DNA of 64,000 nt from an uncultured Naasia sp. (GCA_913778905.1 CAJYYA010000023.1:1-64000), one strand, 5' to 3'; positions 52,066-62,421 are shown, numbered from the stretch's first letter. Program-made: numbers and translations. Notes: generated by a model from the sequence alone, not told the origin.

Positions 52066-54873
52066 TCAGGCGCGGACCTTCTCCTTCATCTCGATGGTCT
52101 CGATCTCGTCGCCGACCTGGATGTCGTTGAACTTGCCCAGGCCGATACCGCACTCGTAGCCGTCGCGCACCTCGGTGACGTCGTCCTTGAAGCGGCGCAG
52201 CGAGTCGATGGCGAGGTTGTCGCCGACGACGATGCCGTTGCGGATGACGCGAGCCTTCGCGTTGCGGGTGATGACACCCGAACGCACGAGCACACCGGCG
52301 ATGTTGCCGACCTTGCTCGAGCGGAAGATCTCGCGGATCTCGGCGACACCCGACTGGACCTCTTCGTACTCGGGCTTGAGCATGCCCTTGAGCGACGACT
52401 CGATGTCGTCGAGCGCCGAGTAGATGACCGAGTAGAACCGGACGTCGACACCCTCACGGGCGGCGCGCTCACGGGCCTTCGGGTCAGGGCGCACGTTGAA
52501 GCCCATGATGATGGCGTTGTCGACCGTGGCGAGGTTGATGTCGCTCTCGGTGACCGCACCCACACCGCGGTGGATGATCCGCAGCTGAACGCTGTCGTCG
52601 ACCTCGATCTTGAGCAGCGCCTCTTCCAGTGCCTCGACGGCACCGGAGACGTCACCCTTGATGATGAGGTTGAGCGAGTCGACCTTGCCCTCTTCGAGTG
52701 CGCGGGTGAAGTCCTCGAGCGAGATGCGCTTGCGGGCCTTGGCCAGGCTGGCGTTGCGCTCGACGGCTTCGCGCTTCTCGGCGATCTGACGGGCCGTGCG
52801 GTCCTCCTCGGTGACGAGGAAGGTGTCGCCGGCGCGCGGAACGCTCGAGAGGCCCTGCACCTGGACGGGGCGCGACGGGTAGGCCTCGGTGACCTGCTCG
52901 CCGTGCTCGTTCATCATCGCGCGGACACGCCCGTAGGCCGTTCCCGCGACGATCGCGTCGCCGACGCGAAGCGTTCCGGACTGGATGAGCACCGTCGCGA
53001 CCGCACCGCGACCCTTGTCGAGGCGGGCCTCGATCGCGATACCGCGGGCGTCCTTGTTGGGGTTCGCACGCAGGTCGAGACCGGCGTCGGCGGTGAGCAG
53101 GACGGCGTCGAGGAGGTTGTCGATACCGGTGCCGGCGAGAGCCGACACGTCGACGAACATGGTGTCTCCACCGTATTCCTCGGCCACCAGACCGAACTCG
53201 GTCAGCTGCTGACGCACCTTGGCGGGGTTCGCCCCCTCCTTGTCGACCTTGTTGACGGCGACGACGATCGGCACACCGGCGGCCTGGGCGTGGTTCAACG
53301 CCTCGACCGTCTGCGGCATGATGCCGTCGTCGGCCGCGACCACGAGGATCGCGAGGTCGGTGACACGGGCACCACGGGCACGCATGGCGGTGAACGCCTC
53401 GTGACCGGGGGTGTCGATGAAGGTGATGGCGCGGTCGTAGCCCTCGTGCTCGGTCCAGACCTGGTAGGCACCGATGTGCTGGGTGATGCCACCCGCCTCG
53501 CCGGCGATCACGTTGGTCTTGCGGATCGCGTCGAGGAGGCGCGTCTTACCGTGATCGACGTGACCCATCACGGTCACGACCGGCGGACGGATCTCGAGGT
53601 CCTCGTCGCTCTCGTCCTCGAGCTCCTGGTCGAGGTCGATGTCGAAGCCCTCGAGGAGCTCCTTGTCCTCGTCCTCGGGCGAGACCATCTGGATCTTGTA
53701 GCCCAGCTCCTCACCGAGGATGTCGAACGTGGCCTCGTCGAGCGACTCGGTCGCCGTGGCCATCTCACCGAGGTGGAACAGCACGGTCACGATGTTGCCG
53801 GGGCTGGCGTCGATCTTGTCTGCGAAGTCGGTGATCGAGGCGCCGCGGCGCAGACGGATGACCGTCGAGCCGTCGCCGCGGGGAACCTGCACGCCGCCGA
53901 GCGACGGGGCCTCCCGCATCTCGAACTCGGCGCGCTTCGTACGCTTCGACTTACGCGCCTTGCTCTTGCCGCCTCCGCGACCGAAGGCACCCGCGGTTCC
54001 ACCGCCGGGGCCGCGGCCGCGACCGCCGCCGCCACCGGCGGGACGCGGGGCGCCGAATCCACCGGGGGCGCCACCGGGACGCTGGAAGCCGCCACCGGCT
54101 CCACCGGGACGACCGGGGCCGCCGGGACGCTGGAAGCCTCCGTTGGGCGCGCCAGGACGCGGACCGCCGGGACGACCCGGGGCGCCGGCTCCCGGGGCTC
54201 CCGGACGGGGAGCGCCGGGACGGGGAGCCGCGGGACGCGGGCCACCGGGGCGCATACCCTGCGAGGGCGCGAACGGGTTGTTGCCGGGGCGCGGGGCACC
54301 GGGACGACCCATGCCCTGGCTGCTGGCGTAGGGGTTGTTACCGGGACGCGGCTGACCGGGACGCGGGATACCGGGGCGCGGGATGCCGGCGCCCGGTGCG
54401 GCGGGCGACGCCGGGGCGGGCGAGCCGCCCGGCTTGTTGGTCGACGTCGGGGCGGCCGGCGCCGAAGCGGCCGGAGCCTTCGGCGTCGACTCCGCGGGGC
54501 GGGGTGCTGCCGGGGCGGCCGGCGCGGCAGAAGCGGGCGTCGCCGCAGCCGGAGCCGCGGGGGCCGGAGTCGCCGAAGCGGGTGCCGCCGGCGCAGCAGG
54601 CGCCGGGCGGGCGGGGCCGGGACGCGCGGAGGACGGCGTCGCCGTCTTCGCGGGCGCGGCCGGTGCCGCGGAAGAGGCGGGGGCTGCTGCGGGCTTGCTG
54701 CCCGTCACCCCGTCGGCCTCGAGCTTGGCCTTGAGCTTCCGGACGACCGGGGGCTCGATGCTCGAGGACGGGCCCTTGACGAACTCGCCCATCTCTTTGA
54801 GCTTCGCCAGGGCGATCTTGGTGTCGATACCGAGGTCTGCTGCAACCTCGTGCACGCGTGGTTTCGCTGCCAC
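52066..54873 (-). CDS. infB: Translation initiation factor IF-2
   Basis: This 935-residue GTPase brings initiator tRNA to the 30S subunit. The G1 loop GHVDHGKT is at residues 437-444, with the other G motifs (DTPGHE, NKVDK) intact. The N terminus ([23 protein letters not shown]) is followed by about 280 residues of low complexity: first alanine/proline-rich, then proline/glycine/arginine repeats of the RPGAPRPG kind (about 165-300). A basic block ([17 protein letters not shown]) precedes the conserved core. The start is GTG at 54873 with an AGGAG ribosome binding site. Confidence 0.96.
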   Translation of the reverse strand: MAAKPRVHEVAADLGIDTKIALAKLKEMGEFVKGPSSSIEPPVVRKLKAKLEADGVTGSKPAAAPASSAAPAAPAKTATPSSARPGPARPAPAAPAAPASATPAPAAPAAATPASAAPAAPAAPRPAESTPKAPAASAPAAPTSTNKPGGSPAPASPAAPGAGIPRPGIPRPGQPRPGNNPYASSQGMGRPGAPRPGNNPFAPSQGMRPGGPRPAAPRPGAPRPGAPGAGAPGRPGGPRPGAPNGGFQRPGGPGRPGGAGGGFQRPGGAPGGFGAPRPAGGGGGRGRGPGGGTAGAFGRGGGKSKARKSKRTKRAEFEMREAPSLGGVQVPRGDGSTVIRLRRGASITDFADKIDASPGNIVTVLFHLGEMATATESLDEATFDILGEELGYKIQMVSPEDEDKELLEGFDIDLDQELEDESDEDLEIRPPVVTVMGHVDHGKTRLLDAIRKTNVIAGEAGGITQHIGAYQVWTEHEGYDRAITFIDTPGHEAFTAMRARGARVTDLAILVVAADDGIMPQTVEALNHAQAAGVPIVVAVNKVDKEGANPAKVRQQLTEFGLVAEEYGGDTMFVDVSALAGTGIDNLLDAVLLTADAGLDLRANPNKDARGIAIEARLDKGRGAVATVLIQSGTLRVGDAIVAGTAYGRVRAMMNEHGEQVTEAYPSRPVQVQGLSSVPRAGDTFLVTEEDRTARQIAEKREAVERNASLAKARKRISLEDFTRALEEGKVDSLNLIIKGDVSGAVEALEEALLKIEVDDSVQLRIIHRGVGAVTESDINLATVDNAIIMGFNVRPDPKARERAAREGVDVRFYSVIYSALDDIESSLKGMLKPEYEEVQSGVAEIREIFRSSKVGNIAGVLVRSGVITRNAKARVIRNGIVVGDNLAIDSLRRFKDDVTEVRDGYECGIGLGKFNDIQVGDEIETIEMKEKVRA

Positions 54874-55194
54874 TTTTCTCCTGTCTGAGGCCCGCCCAGA
54901 CAGGGAGGACCGATTAACGGTGGGAGGAACTCATCTCGAGTCGCTCATTAGTTGTCCATAAGCCGTTCAGCCCTTACTTGATGAGGCGGTCCGCCGGATG
55001 CGATTCCGGTGGCCTGGTTGCCTCGTTGCGGACATCCCGAAGACATGGGTCTCGCGGGAGGTGACACCACGGCGAGCGACGGCGGACATGCCGAAAAGCC
55101 CGTTCGCGCGGTGAACCAGATCAGTCTACCCCTCGTCGGCCTGCGCCGGGCGTGTCGCGCGCTCGTCGGCCCCTTCGAGCCGGGCGACTGGCTG
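54874..55194 (-). other. infB leader region; expected ylxR gene not found
   Basis: This is a 321-base stretch where ylxR is usually found. I find no YlxR signature (no C-x-x-C-R, no GRGAWVHP). What is visible, reading towards infB, is a possible -10 (TAGACT at 55128-55123), then three tiny frames with start/stop overlaps. An M-D-N frame ends TAATG at 54948. A five-codon frame (54948-54931) ends ATGA at 54934. A six-codon frame runs 54934-54914. The M-D-N frame is the end of a longer frame reading AERLMDN, which could be a relic of the ylxR tail; that is weak. Confidence 0.4.
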
Positions 55195-56079
55195 TCACGG
55201 GAGACGCAGGAGCGCCCCCTCGGCGCGGCAGGTCGCCGCCGCGACGCGCATGGCCTGCGCGAGCGCATCCGACCAGAATCCCTCGCCCCGGTCGTCGGAA
55301 CCGATGAATGCGGACGCGACCGTCGCGAGGGTGGAGTCCCCCGCCCCCATGGTGTCGACGATGACGCCGTCCATGGGTGCGATCCCGCGCTCGACAGCGA
55401 TTCCGTCGAAGGTGCGGATGAACGCGCCTCGTGATCCGGCGGTTGCCAGCACCGCGCGAGCACCGGACTCGAGAGCGCGCGTGACCGCCTCGGAGAGCTC
55501 GATCCCGTCGCCATAGAGCAGCGGCACGTCGTCGTCGCCGATCTTGGCCAGCGCGCTGACCGCCGTCGCTCGAGCCGCACCGGCCGCGAAAGCGGCGCGG
55601 TCGTGGATGAGATGGGAACGCGGATTGGCGTCGACGATCAGACGAACCCCGTCCGTGCCGACGGCATCGAGCAGAGCGTCGGTCTGCTGAGCGTCGTCGA
55701 AGGGATAGCAGCTCACGAGGACTGCGGGAGCCGCCGCGATGGCCTCGCGCTGAGCGTCGTCGAACTCGAGGTGCCGAGCCAGTGCCGCCGAGTTGAAGGT
55801 GTATCGGGGCTCGCCGTCCACCCGCTCGGAGACCGCCCGGGACGACCCGTGCTCCGACGGGCTCGCGAGCAGTTCGACACCGTGCTCCGCGAGGAAGTCC
55901 CGGATCGTGGCCCCGGCCTCGTCGTCGCCGACCATGGCGACGAGAGACGTCGGCACTCCGAGCGTCGCCAGACCCACGGCGACATTGAGGGCTGCTCCCC
56001 CGACGAACTCGCGAGCGCCCTGCTCGTCGTGGATCTCGTCGATGAGGGCGTCGCCGATGACGACCGTGCGTGCAGACAT
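55195..56079 (-). CDS. PfkB-family carbohydrate kinase
   Basis: This 294-residue protein has both PfkB signatures: the N-terminal GGAALNVAVGLATLG (about 27-41) and the C-terminal DTMGAGDSTLA with the catalytic aspartate (about 240-250). It phosphorylates a sugar or nucleoside; fructokinase and ribokinase are the nearest general types, but the substrate cannot be read from sequence. A TAAGGT hexamer lies six bases before the ATG at 56079, so it has its own promoter. It occupies the place between nusA and infB. Confidence 0.9.
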   Translation of the reverse strand: MSARTVVIGDALIDEIHDEQGAREFVGGAALNVAVGLATLGVPTSLVAMVGDDEAGATIRDFLAEHGVELLASPSEHGSSRAVSERVDGEPRYTFNSAALARHLEFDDAQREAIAAAPAVLVSCYPFDDAQQTDALLDAVGTDGVRLIVDANPRSHLIHDRAAFAAGAARATAVSALAKIGDDDVPLLYGDGIELSEAVTRALESGARAVLATAGSRGAFIRTFDGIAVERGIAPMDGVIVDTMGAGDSTLATVASAFIGSDDRGEGFWSDALAQAMRVAAATCRAEGALLRLP

Positions 56080-56085
56080 GCGCTC

Positions 56086-56091
56086 ACCTTA
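56086..56091 (-). promoter_or_regulatory. -10 hexamer of the PfkB-type gene
   Basis: TAAGGT on the minus strand, six bases before the ATG at 56079. Confidence 0.5.
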
Positions 56092-56141
56092 TCCGCGGGA
56101 TGCCGCGGTCCCCGCCGAACGGGCAGGAACCGCGGAGGTGA

Positions 56142-57086
56142 TCAATTCGACGCGCGCTTGGCACGACGGCGGCCGACGAGCAGCGCCGCCCCGCCGATCA
56201 ACGCGGCACCGAAGGCGCCGGCGGTCAGACCCGCCGACTCGAACCCGGTTTCAGCGAGTGAGGGCTTCGTTACCGGTGCTGCGTCGGCCTGCACGTTTCC
56301 GGCCGGCTCGGTCTGCGGGACGCCATCGTCGAATGCCGCGTAACGGAAGATCACGCCGCCATCTCCTCCTGCGAGAGCTTCCGTGGCCGTGGTGGACCCG
56401 CCTCCCCCGAGGCCTGCCGGACGCGCAAACCCGTCCAGATCGCTGGCGTCTCCCCCGAGGCTGATGGCCCCCTCACCAGCGATGACCGGGAAAAGGGTCT
56501 CGTCCACGCCGGTGACCGCGCTGGGCACGACGCCCGGGCCACCAGCTACGAAGACACCCTGACCGAAAGAGGACTGTCCATCTCCCGTCGCCCCGCCGCC
56601 GGAGTTCACCAGGCCGCGTGCGCCTGAATCGAACCCGTTACCGCTCACGAGGTAGCTGCCACCGACGGCTTCGGTGCCGTTGAGCTCGGTCGTCCCACCG
56701 GTGGCGGGCTCGGCCGTGCTTTCGAAGCTCGAGGCGCCTCCTCTTCCGACGGTGACCTCCGCCGGGCCTGCCAGTGACACGGAGTCGACATAGACGACCT
56801 GGCCGCTGCCCGCACCGTAGGCGAATCCGCTGTTGTGTCGGGCGCCACCACCTGCACCGACGACCAGTGCGGACAGCTTGGAGAGACCTGTCGGGGCCGT
56901 GAACGTGCCGGACTTGGTGACGACGACCTGACAGACGCCGGGTGCGACCACGGTCGCGGCAGGCTCGGTCGCACCGCACGTGGGAGCCGCCACAGCGGGC
57001 GATCCTCCGGCGATGGCGAGCGCGCCACCGGCGAGCACGGTGGCTCCGATCGCAGCGCTCTTACGGCCGAAGTTCTTCGCGCTCAT
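56142..57086 (-). CDS. Secreted glycine-rich cell-wall protein with LAETG sorting signal
   Basis: This 314-residue protein has a signal peptide (1-34, AVAA-P) and a long glycine-rich middle (FTAPTGLSKLSALVVGAGGG; phage-tail-like Gly_rich_2 pattern, about 60-250). A cell-wall sorting signal follows: LAETG at 277-281, a hydrophobic helix (about 286-306) and a basic tail (GRRRAKRASN). LAxTG is the form used by actinobacterial class E sortases. Two cysteines (38 and 52) near the mature N terminus may pair. No sortase gene is in the window. A TAGAGT hexamer lies at 57141-57136, and a TGGGTGACGGTTACCCA near-palindrome (57104-57120) sits between it and the ATG. Confidence 0.85.
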   Translation of the reverse strand: MSAKNFGRKSAAIGATVLAGGALAIAGGSPAVAAPTCGATEPAATVVAPGVCQVVVTKSGTFTAPTGLSKLSALVVGAGGGARHNSGFAYGAGSGQVVYVDSVSLAGPAEVTVGRGGASSFESTAEPATGGTTELNGTEAVGGSYLVSGNGFDSGARGLVNSGGGATGDGQSSFGQGVFVAGGPGVVPSAVTGVDETLFPVIAGEGAISLGGDASDLDGFARPAGLGGGGSTTATEALAGGDGGVIFRYAAFDDGVPQTEPAGNVQADAAPVTKPSLAETGFESAGLTAGAFGAALIGGAALLVGRRRAKRASN

Positions 57087-57199
57087 TGCGCCCCCTTGAT
57101 CCCTGGGTGACGGTTACCCACCGTCGACCGCCCAGACTCTAACAGCATCCGAGAGACCCTCATGAGTGACGCGCGACGCTCAATCCGGTGGAGGGCGGG

Positions 57200-58639
57200 T
57201 CACATCCGAGGAAAGGGATCGACGGCGATCCGAGGCAACGCCGCACGGACCAACTTGCCCGTCGCATTGCGAGGGATCGCATTCACCCGGACCACGTGCC
57301 GCGGGGCGGCGTCCCCCAGCTGCTGTTCCAGATGTCGAACGAGGACGATTGGATCGAGAGCAGCGCTCGACACCACCGCGATGACGAGACGGGCGTTGCC
57401 GCGACCGTCGGGTTCGCTGAAGCAGCCCGCGTCACGCACGCCCGGGAAGTCGAGGGCGGCAGCTTCGACGCGCGCCGGGGCGATCTTCACACCTGCGGCG
57501 TTGAGGAGTTCCGATCGACGACCCTCCAGGTGGAGGACCCCGTCGACCAACCTGCCGGCGTCGCCCGGGTAGAACCACCCGTCGCGGAATGCCTCCCCCA
57601 CCCCACCGACATACCCGCTGGGTGTCCCATCGCGGCGGATCCTGATGAGTCCCGTCTCACCGTCGGCGAGGGGGACGTCTGCGTCGTCGACGATCTGCAG
57701 CCGACAGCCGGCGATGAGATCACCGGCCACCTCGGCCGGCGCTGATCCGGCCCGTCTCGCGACCGTCCCCACCTCGGTGGAGCCGTAGAGGTTGACCACC
57801 TCCACGCCCAGAAGCGATTCGAGCTCGCGCGCGAGCGACTGCGGGAACGGACTCCCCGTGGCATGAACCACCCGCAGAGCCGGGAGCGTCGCACCCGTTC
57901 GGATCAGCTCGTCGACCATCCCCGACAGCTGAACGGGAGACGCCTTGATGGAAGCCACTTCACGGTGGGCGAGGAGGACGACAGTCTGTCCCGGCGTTCC
58001 GGGGAGCAGCACCGGGAGACGCCGGGACAACTGATGCGCCACGGCCTGGAAACCGCTGGCGGTGGTGGGCCCGAGCAGGGCCATGAAGGGCTGCGCGGGT
58101 ATCCAGAGCCGGTTCGCCGATTCGCATCTCCGACGAACCATGTCGACCGTGAGCGGCACCGCCTTCGGCGCCCCGGTGGTTCCGCTGGAGAAGATCCAAC
58201 GCTGGACGGCATCGTCCGAGGGGAAAGATCGTGGGTCCGCAGCGGCGGCGTGCCCTGCGACCACCGAGAACCCGTCCGAGTCGAGAAGCAGGACACGCTG
58301 GCCCTCGATCACATCGGAGAGTCGATCCGCGACGATCCAGTCGAAGCGGGCCGGGCCCGACGGATCCCACCCCGCGGGGACCGCCGCGCTCACCGCCGCC
58401 TCATGGAGGACGGCGTGGGATACGACTACCTCGAGAGCCGGAGGCAGGAGGATTCCGACGACCTCCCCGGGACGTACCCCTCGGGCTCGCAACCAGGCCG
58501 CGATCCGGAGCACCGAGTCGACGAATTCACCGACCGTCAGCACCAGATCGGCACTGATCAGTGCCTCGTCGTCGGGACAGTCCTCCGCCCAGCGGAGCAG
58601 CTCGGCAATCGGGAACCCGGGCGTCGGCTGCGCGGTCAC
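57200..58639 (-). CDS. Acyl-adenylating (AMP-binding) enzyme, class I
   Basis: This 479-residue ANL-superfamily enzyme activates a carboxylic acid as acyl-AMP. The P-loop SSGTTGAPK is at 151-159, YGSTEVG and GWFYPGDAG follow, and the catalytic lysine K462 is in NATGKLVR. It is short, with a compact N-terminal domain, closer to small CoA-ligases than to NRPS modules. No carrier protein, thioesterase or synthase gene is nearby. The GTG start lies 32 bases after nusA, so it is probably transcribed with nusA. Its substrate is unknown. Confidence 0.87.
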   Translation of the reverse strand: MTAQPTPGFPIAELLRWAEDCPDDEALISADLVLTVGEFVDSVLRIAAWLRARGVRPGEVVGILLPPALEVVVSHAVLHEAAVSAAVPAGWDPSGPARFDWIVADRLSDVIEGQRVLLLDSDGFSVVAGHAAAADPRSFPSDDAVQRWIFSSGTTGAPKAVPLTVDMVRRRCESANRLWIPAQPFMALLGPTTASGFQAVAHQLSRRLPVLLPGTPGQTVVLLAHREVASIKASPVQLSGMVDELIRTGATLPALRVVHATGSPFPQSLARELESLLGVEVVNLYGSTEVGTVARRAGSAPAEVAGDLIAGCRLQIVDDADVPLADGETGLIRIRRDGTPSGYVGGVGEAFRDGWFYPGDAGRLVDGVLHLEGRRSELLNAAGVKIAPARVEAAALDFPGVRDAGCFSEPDGRGNARLVIAVVSSAALDPIVLVRHLEQQLGDAAPRHVVRVNAIPRNATGKLVRAALPRIAVDPFPRM

Positions 58640-58671
58640 CAGGAAGTCGCTTCCGCCGAGAACGGGGTCGC

Positions 58672-59676
58672 TCAGTCCTCGTCGAGGATGGAGTCGGGCT
58701 GGATGTCGATCTTCGCGCCCGTGAGCTTCGCGGCGAGGCGGGCGTTCTGGCCCTCCTTGCCGATCGCGAGCGACAGCTGGTAGTCGGGCACCAGCGCGCG
58801 GACGGCCTTGAGCGACGCATCGATGACGTAGGAGCTGGTGACCTTGGCGGGCGACAGCGCGTTCGCGACGAATGCGGGCAGGTCCTCCGAGTAGTCGACG
58901 ATGTCGATCTTCTCGCCGCCGAGCTCGGCCGAGACGGCGCGCACGCGCTGGCCGAGCTCGCCGATGCAGGCGCCCTTGGCGTTGATGCCGGGCTCGGTCG
59001 CCTTCACCGCGATCTTCGTGCGGTGACCGGCCTCCCGGGCGAGCGAGATGATCTCGACGAGGCCGTTGGCGATCTCGGGCACCTCGAGCGCGAACAGCTT
59101 GCGCACCAGTGACGGGTGCGTGCGCGAGACGGTGATCTGCGGCCCCTTGGTGCCGCGCGCGACGCTGGTCACGAAGACGCGGATGCGCTCGCCGTGCGTG
59201 TACTGCTCGCCCGGCACCTGCTCCTCGGGGGGAAGGATCGCCTCGATGGTGCCGAGGTCGATGTGGATCATGCGGGGGTTGGGGCCCTGCTGGATGACAC
59301 CGGCGATGATGTCGCCCTCGCGGCCCTTGAACTCGCCCAGAACCTTGTCGTCGCCGATATCGCGCAGACGCTGGTTGATGACCTGCTTGGCGGCGAACGC
59401 GGCGATGCGACCGAAGTCGCTCGGGCTGTCCTCGGCTTCGCCGACCACTGCGCCGTCGTCATCGAGCTCGGGGACGAACACCGAGACCTTGCCGCTCTTG
59501 CGGTCGAGGACGACGCGGGCGGGTGCGGGCTCGGAGCTGCCGTGCTTCGGCTCGGGAGCGCCGATGTGCTTGAGATACGCGGTGAGGATGGCCTGCTCGA
59601 TGATCCGCACGAGCTCGTCGAACGGGATCTCGCGCTCACGCTCCATCAGACGCAGGACTGTCAGGTCGATCTCCAC
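58672..59676 (-). CDS. nusA: Transcription termination/antitermination factor NusA
   Basis: This 334-residue factor has the N-terminal RNA-polymerase-binding domain (1-125), an S1 domain (about 130-195, with GDIIAGVIQQ) and two KH domains (about 200-330, with GINAKGACIGELGQRVRAV and QLSLAIGKEGQNARLAAKLTG). As in other actinobacteria, the C-terminal acidic repeats of E. coli NusA are missing. The start is GTG at 59676, with AGGGGAA upstream. rimP, which usually precedes nusA, is not there. Confidence 0.95.
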   Translation of the reverse strand: MEIDLTVLRLMEREREIPFDELVRIIEQAILTAYLKHIGAPEPKHGSSEPAPARVVLDRKSGKVSVFVPELDDDGAVVGEAEDSPSDFGRIAAFAAKQVINQRLRDIGDDKVLGEFKGREGDIIAGVIQQGPNPRMIHIDLGTIEAILPPEEQVPGEQYTHGERIRVFVTSVARGTKGPQITVSRTHPSLVRKLFALEVPEIANGLVEIISLAREAGHRTKIAVKATEPGINAKGACIGELGQRVRAVSAELGGEKIDIVDYSEDLPAFVANALSPAKVTSSYVIDASLKAVRALVPDYQLSLAIGKEGQNARLAAKLTGAKIDIQPDSILDED

Positions 59677-59800
59677 GGCGCACTTCCCCTATTCGCGATA
59701 GCTGTCTGCCCACGCGCGAATGCGCGCAACGGGCCGCATCTACGGTACCCGATCTCCGCGCACCACCCCACTGTCGGTGGCATGCGGAAGAATCACGCGC

Positions 59801-60106
59801 ATGACCACGCGCACCGTTCAGCTCCGCCAGTACCGCATCCACGACGGGGAGTTCCAGAACTTCGTCGAATGGTTCCGCGACATCCTGCTGCCCGCGAAGG
59901 TCGGCTACGGCTACCACCTCGAGTTCGCCTATGCCGACGAGGAGAACAGCCTCATCACCTGGGCGGTCAGTCTCGAGGGAGACGTCGCCGGGTTCGAGCA
60001 GTTCGACGAGCACTGGATGGCGTCGACGGACCGCGCAGACGCGTTCGAGGGCGTTCCGCAGCGCATCGCCGAGAAGTGGATCACCTACCCCACGCCCGTC
60101 GCCTGA
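59801..60106 (+). CDS. NIPSNAP-like small protein
   Basis: This 101-residue protein has the alpha+beta ferredoxin-like pattern of the NIPSNAP family (VQLRQYRIHDGEFQNFVEWF, WAVSLEGDVAGFEQFDEHW). The function of bacterial members is unknown. The ATG at 59801 is where similarity begins; no clear ribosome binding site precedes it. It is convergent with the deazaflavin-type gene, 19 bases apart. Confidence 0.75.
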   Translation: MTTRTVQLRQYRIHDGEFQNFVEWFRDILLPAKVGYGYHLEFAYADEENSLITWAVSLEGDVAGFEQFDEHWMASTDRADAFEGVPQRIAEKWITYPTPVA

Positions 60107-60125
60107 CGCAGCGTCAGCGCCTGCG

Positions 60126-60590
60126 TCAGCGTCCGCGCAGCTTCGCCTCGATCTCGAAAACCGGGTGGAGGGGGGCGATCCGACGCAGCTGCTCGGTGGA
60201 GGGGTTCTTCGGCACATCGAAGAAGGCGCCCGCCTCCCACCCCCAGGTGTTGATGTAGGAGCGGAGCACAGGCAGTTTCGCGTCGTCGTCGAGCTCGTGC
60301 GCCGTGTAGTGCTCGACGTCGTTGCGAAGCGACAGCTCGCACTCGCCCGACTCCCGCAGATTGCGCACCCATTCGGTGGTGCCGCGTGCCGCGACGAGGT
60401 ACTTCCGGTGCACGATCGTGACCGGATTCACCGCTGTCGAACGCGGTTCGCCGATACCCGGACCGCGCACCGTCAGCACGCGGGAGCCCATGAACGAGAA
60501 GCCGAATCGCTGAGCCAGGTTCATGACGAGACGGTTGACGAACACCGCCGCCCCGCCCGGCTTGACGAACTTCGTCGGTCGCTCGCTCAT
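60126..60590 (-). CDS. Deazaflavin (F420)-dependent nitroreductase-like protein
   Basis: This 154-residue protein matches the Ddn/DUF385 split-barrel family: VNPVTIVHRKYLVAARGTTEWVRNLR, then a C-terminal block ending with FEIEAKLRGR. Members bind F420 and reduce quinones or other small compounds. The ATG at 60590 has GAGAGGAAG as ribosome binding site. The gene lies 38 bases downstream of proS on the same strand of transcription. Confidence 0.85.
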   Translation of the reverse strand: MSERPTKFVKPGGAAVFVNRLVMNLAQRFGFSFMGSRVLTVRGPGIGEPRSTAVNPVTIVHRKYLVAARGTTEWVRNLRESGECELSLRNDVEHYTAHELDDDAKLPVLRSYINTWGWEAGAFFDVPKNPSTEQLRRIAPLHPVFEIEAKLRGR

Positions 60591-60628
60591 GGGTGCGCTT
60601 CCTCTCGCCGCTTCTCGAGATGTTCCGG

Positions 60629-62407
60629 TCAGCCGGCCCGGACGACGGATGCGACGCGCGCGGCGGCCTCGGCGACGGGGAGCGGTGTGCGCTCCCCCGT
60701 GCGGCGATCCCACAGCTCGACCTCGCCGTCGGCGATGCCGCGGCCCACGATGAGGATGGTCGGCACGCCGATGAGCTCGGCGTCGCCGAACTTCACGCCG
60801 GGCGACACCTTGGGGCGGTCGTCGTAGAGCACGTCGAGCCCCTGAGACTCCATCTCGGCGAGGAGTGCGTCGGCGGCCGTGTAGACGGCCTCGTCCTTAC
60901 CCGTGGCGACCAGGTGCACGTCGAACGGGGACACGGCACGGGGCCAGATGAGGCCGCGGTCGTCGTTGTTCGCCTCGGCGACGAGCGCGAGGTTGCGGGT
61001 GACGCCGATGCCGTAGGAGCCCATCGTGACGGTGACGAGCTTTCCATTCGGGTCGAGTACTTTCAGGCCGAGCGCATCCGCGTACTTGCGGCCGAGCTGG
61101 AACACATGACCGATCTCGGTGCCGCGGTCGAGGGTGACGGGGCCGGATCCGTCGGGGGCGGGGTCGCCCTCACGGACCTCGGCGATCTCGACGGTCCCGT
61201 CCGCGATGAAGTCGCGGCCAGCCACGAGACCCACCACGTGCTTCTCGTTCTCGTTGGCGCCCGTGATCCAGGAGGTGCCGTCCACGACGCGGGGGTCGAG
61301 GAGGTACCGGATCGAGCTGGCCGACTCCAGTCCGAGAATCAGGCCGGTCGGCGACCACGGGCCGATGTACCCCTTGACGAGTGACGGGTTCGCGTCGAAG
61401 TCCGCCTCGGTGGCCGCAGCCACCTCGGCGGGCTGGAACGCGACCTCGGCGCGCTTGAGGTCCACCTCGCGGTCGCCGGGCAGCCCGACGACGACGAGCT
61501 CACGCGTCCCGTCGAGGTGGGTGAGGGAGAGGACGACGTTCTTCAGCGTGTCCGCCGCGGTCCACTCCCCCGACGGCTTGGGCAGACGCTCGTTGACCAG
61601 CGCCACGAGCGTGGCGATCGTGGGCGTCTCGGGCGAGTCGAAGATCTCGGCGGCCGGTGCGTCGGTGAAGTCGATGGCCGCGGGTGCGGGCGTCGTGTAG
61701 GCCTCCACGTTGGCGGTGTACCCGCCTGCGGAGCGCACGAAGGTGTCCTCGCCGATGGGGGTCGGGTGCAGGAATTCCTCGCTCTTCGAGCCGCCCATCG
61801 CTCCGGCATCCGCCGCGACGATGACGTAGTCGAGGCCGAGGCGCTGGAAGATGCGCTCGTAGGCGTCGCGCTGCACCTGGTAGCTCTCGTTCAACCCCTC
61901 GTCCGTGAAGTCGAACGAGTAGGCGTCCTTCATCGAGAACTCGCGACCGCGCAGGAGGCCGGCGCGAGGACGGGCCTCGTCGCGGTACTTGTCCTGGATC
62001 TGGAAGATGGTGAGCGGCAGGTCTTTGTAGGACGAATACAGGTCCTTCACCATCAGGGTGAAGACCTCTTCGTGCGTCGGCGCGAGCAGGTAGTCGGCGT
62101 CCTTGCGGTCCTTCAGACGGAAGATCCCGTCGCCGTACTCCTCCCATCGACCGGTCGCCTCGTAGGGCTCGCGCGGCAGCAGCCCGGGGAACAGGACCTC
62201 CTGCGCACCCGCGACAGCCATCTCCTCACGGATGATGGCCTCCACCTTGGCGCGCACCCGCAGGCCGAGCGGTAGCCAGGCGAAGATGCCGGGGGCCTGG
62301 CGACGGATGTATCCGGCGCGGACGAGGAGCCGGTGGCTCGTCACCTCGGCGTCGGAGGGATCCTCGCGAAGGGTGCGGACGAAGAGCGAAGTCATGCGGG
62401 CTGACAC
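60629..62407 (-). CDS. proS: Prolyl-tRNA synthetase, bacterial type
   Basis: This 592-residue class II enzyme charges tRNA-Pro. The motif 1 region [40 protein letters not shown] opens the protein. An editing domain is inserted at about 225-390, and [11 protein letters not shown] is motif 3. I placed the start at GTG 62407 rather than ATG 62395 for two reasons. A TAGACT hexamer ends eight bases before that GTG, and the extra four residues give exactly the N-terminal length I recall for Microbacteriaceae ProS. Confidence 0.95.
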   Translation of the reverse strand: MSARMTSLFVRTLREDPSDAEVTSHRLLVRAGYIRRQAPGIFAWLPLGLRVRAKVEAIIREEMAVAGAQEVLFPGLLPREPYEATGRWEEYGDGIFRLKDRKDADYLLAPTHEEVFTLMVKDLYSSYKDLPLTIFQIQDKYRDEARPRAGLLRGREFSMKDAYSFDFTDEGLNESYQVQRDAYERIFQRLGLDYVIVAADAGAMGGSKSEEFLHPTPIGEDTFVRSAGGYTANVEAYTTPAPAAIDFTDAPAAEIFDSPETPTIATLVALVNERLPKPSGEWTAADTLKNVVLSLTHLDGTRELVVVGLPGDREVDLKRAEVAFQPAEVAAATEADFDANPSLVKGYIGPWSPTGLILGLESASSIRYLLDPRVVDGTSWITGANENEKHVVGLVAGRDFIADGTVEIAEVREGDPAPDGSGPVTLDRGTEIGHVFQLGRKYADALGLKVLDPNGKLVTVTMGSYGIGVTRNLALVAEANNDDRGLIWPRAVSPFDVHLVATGKDEAVYTAADALLAEMESQGLDVLYDDRPKVSPGVKFGDAELIGVPTILIVGRGIADGEVELWDRRTGERTPLPVAEAAARVASVVRAG

Positions 62408-62415
62408 GGCGACCG

Positions 62416-62421
62416 AGTCTA
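62416..62421 (-). promoter_or_regulatory. -10 hexamer of proS
   Basis: TAGACT on the minus strand, eight bases before the GTG at 62407. With the ATG at 62395 as start, the leader would be about 12 bases with no ribosome binding site. Confidence 0.5.

Noticed and set aside
50440-54888. A 1482-codon plus-strand frame opposite infB and rbfA
   Set aside because: It is a shadow created by high third-position GC; the leucine/valine/aspartate-rich and low-complexity text mirrors infB and rbfA, both certain genes.
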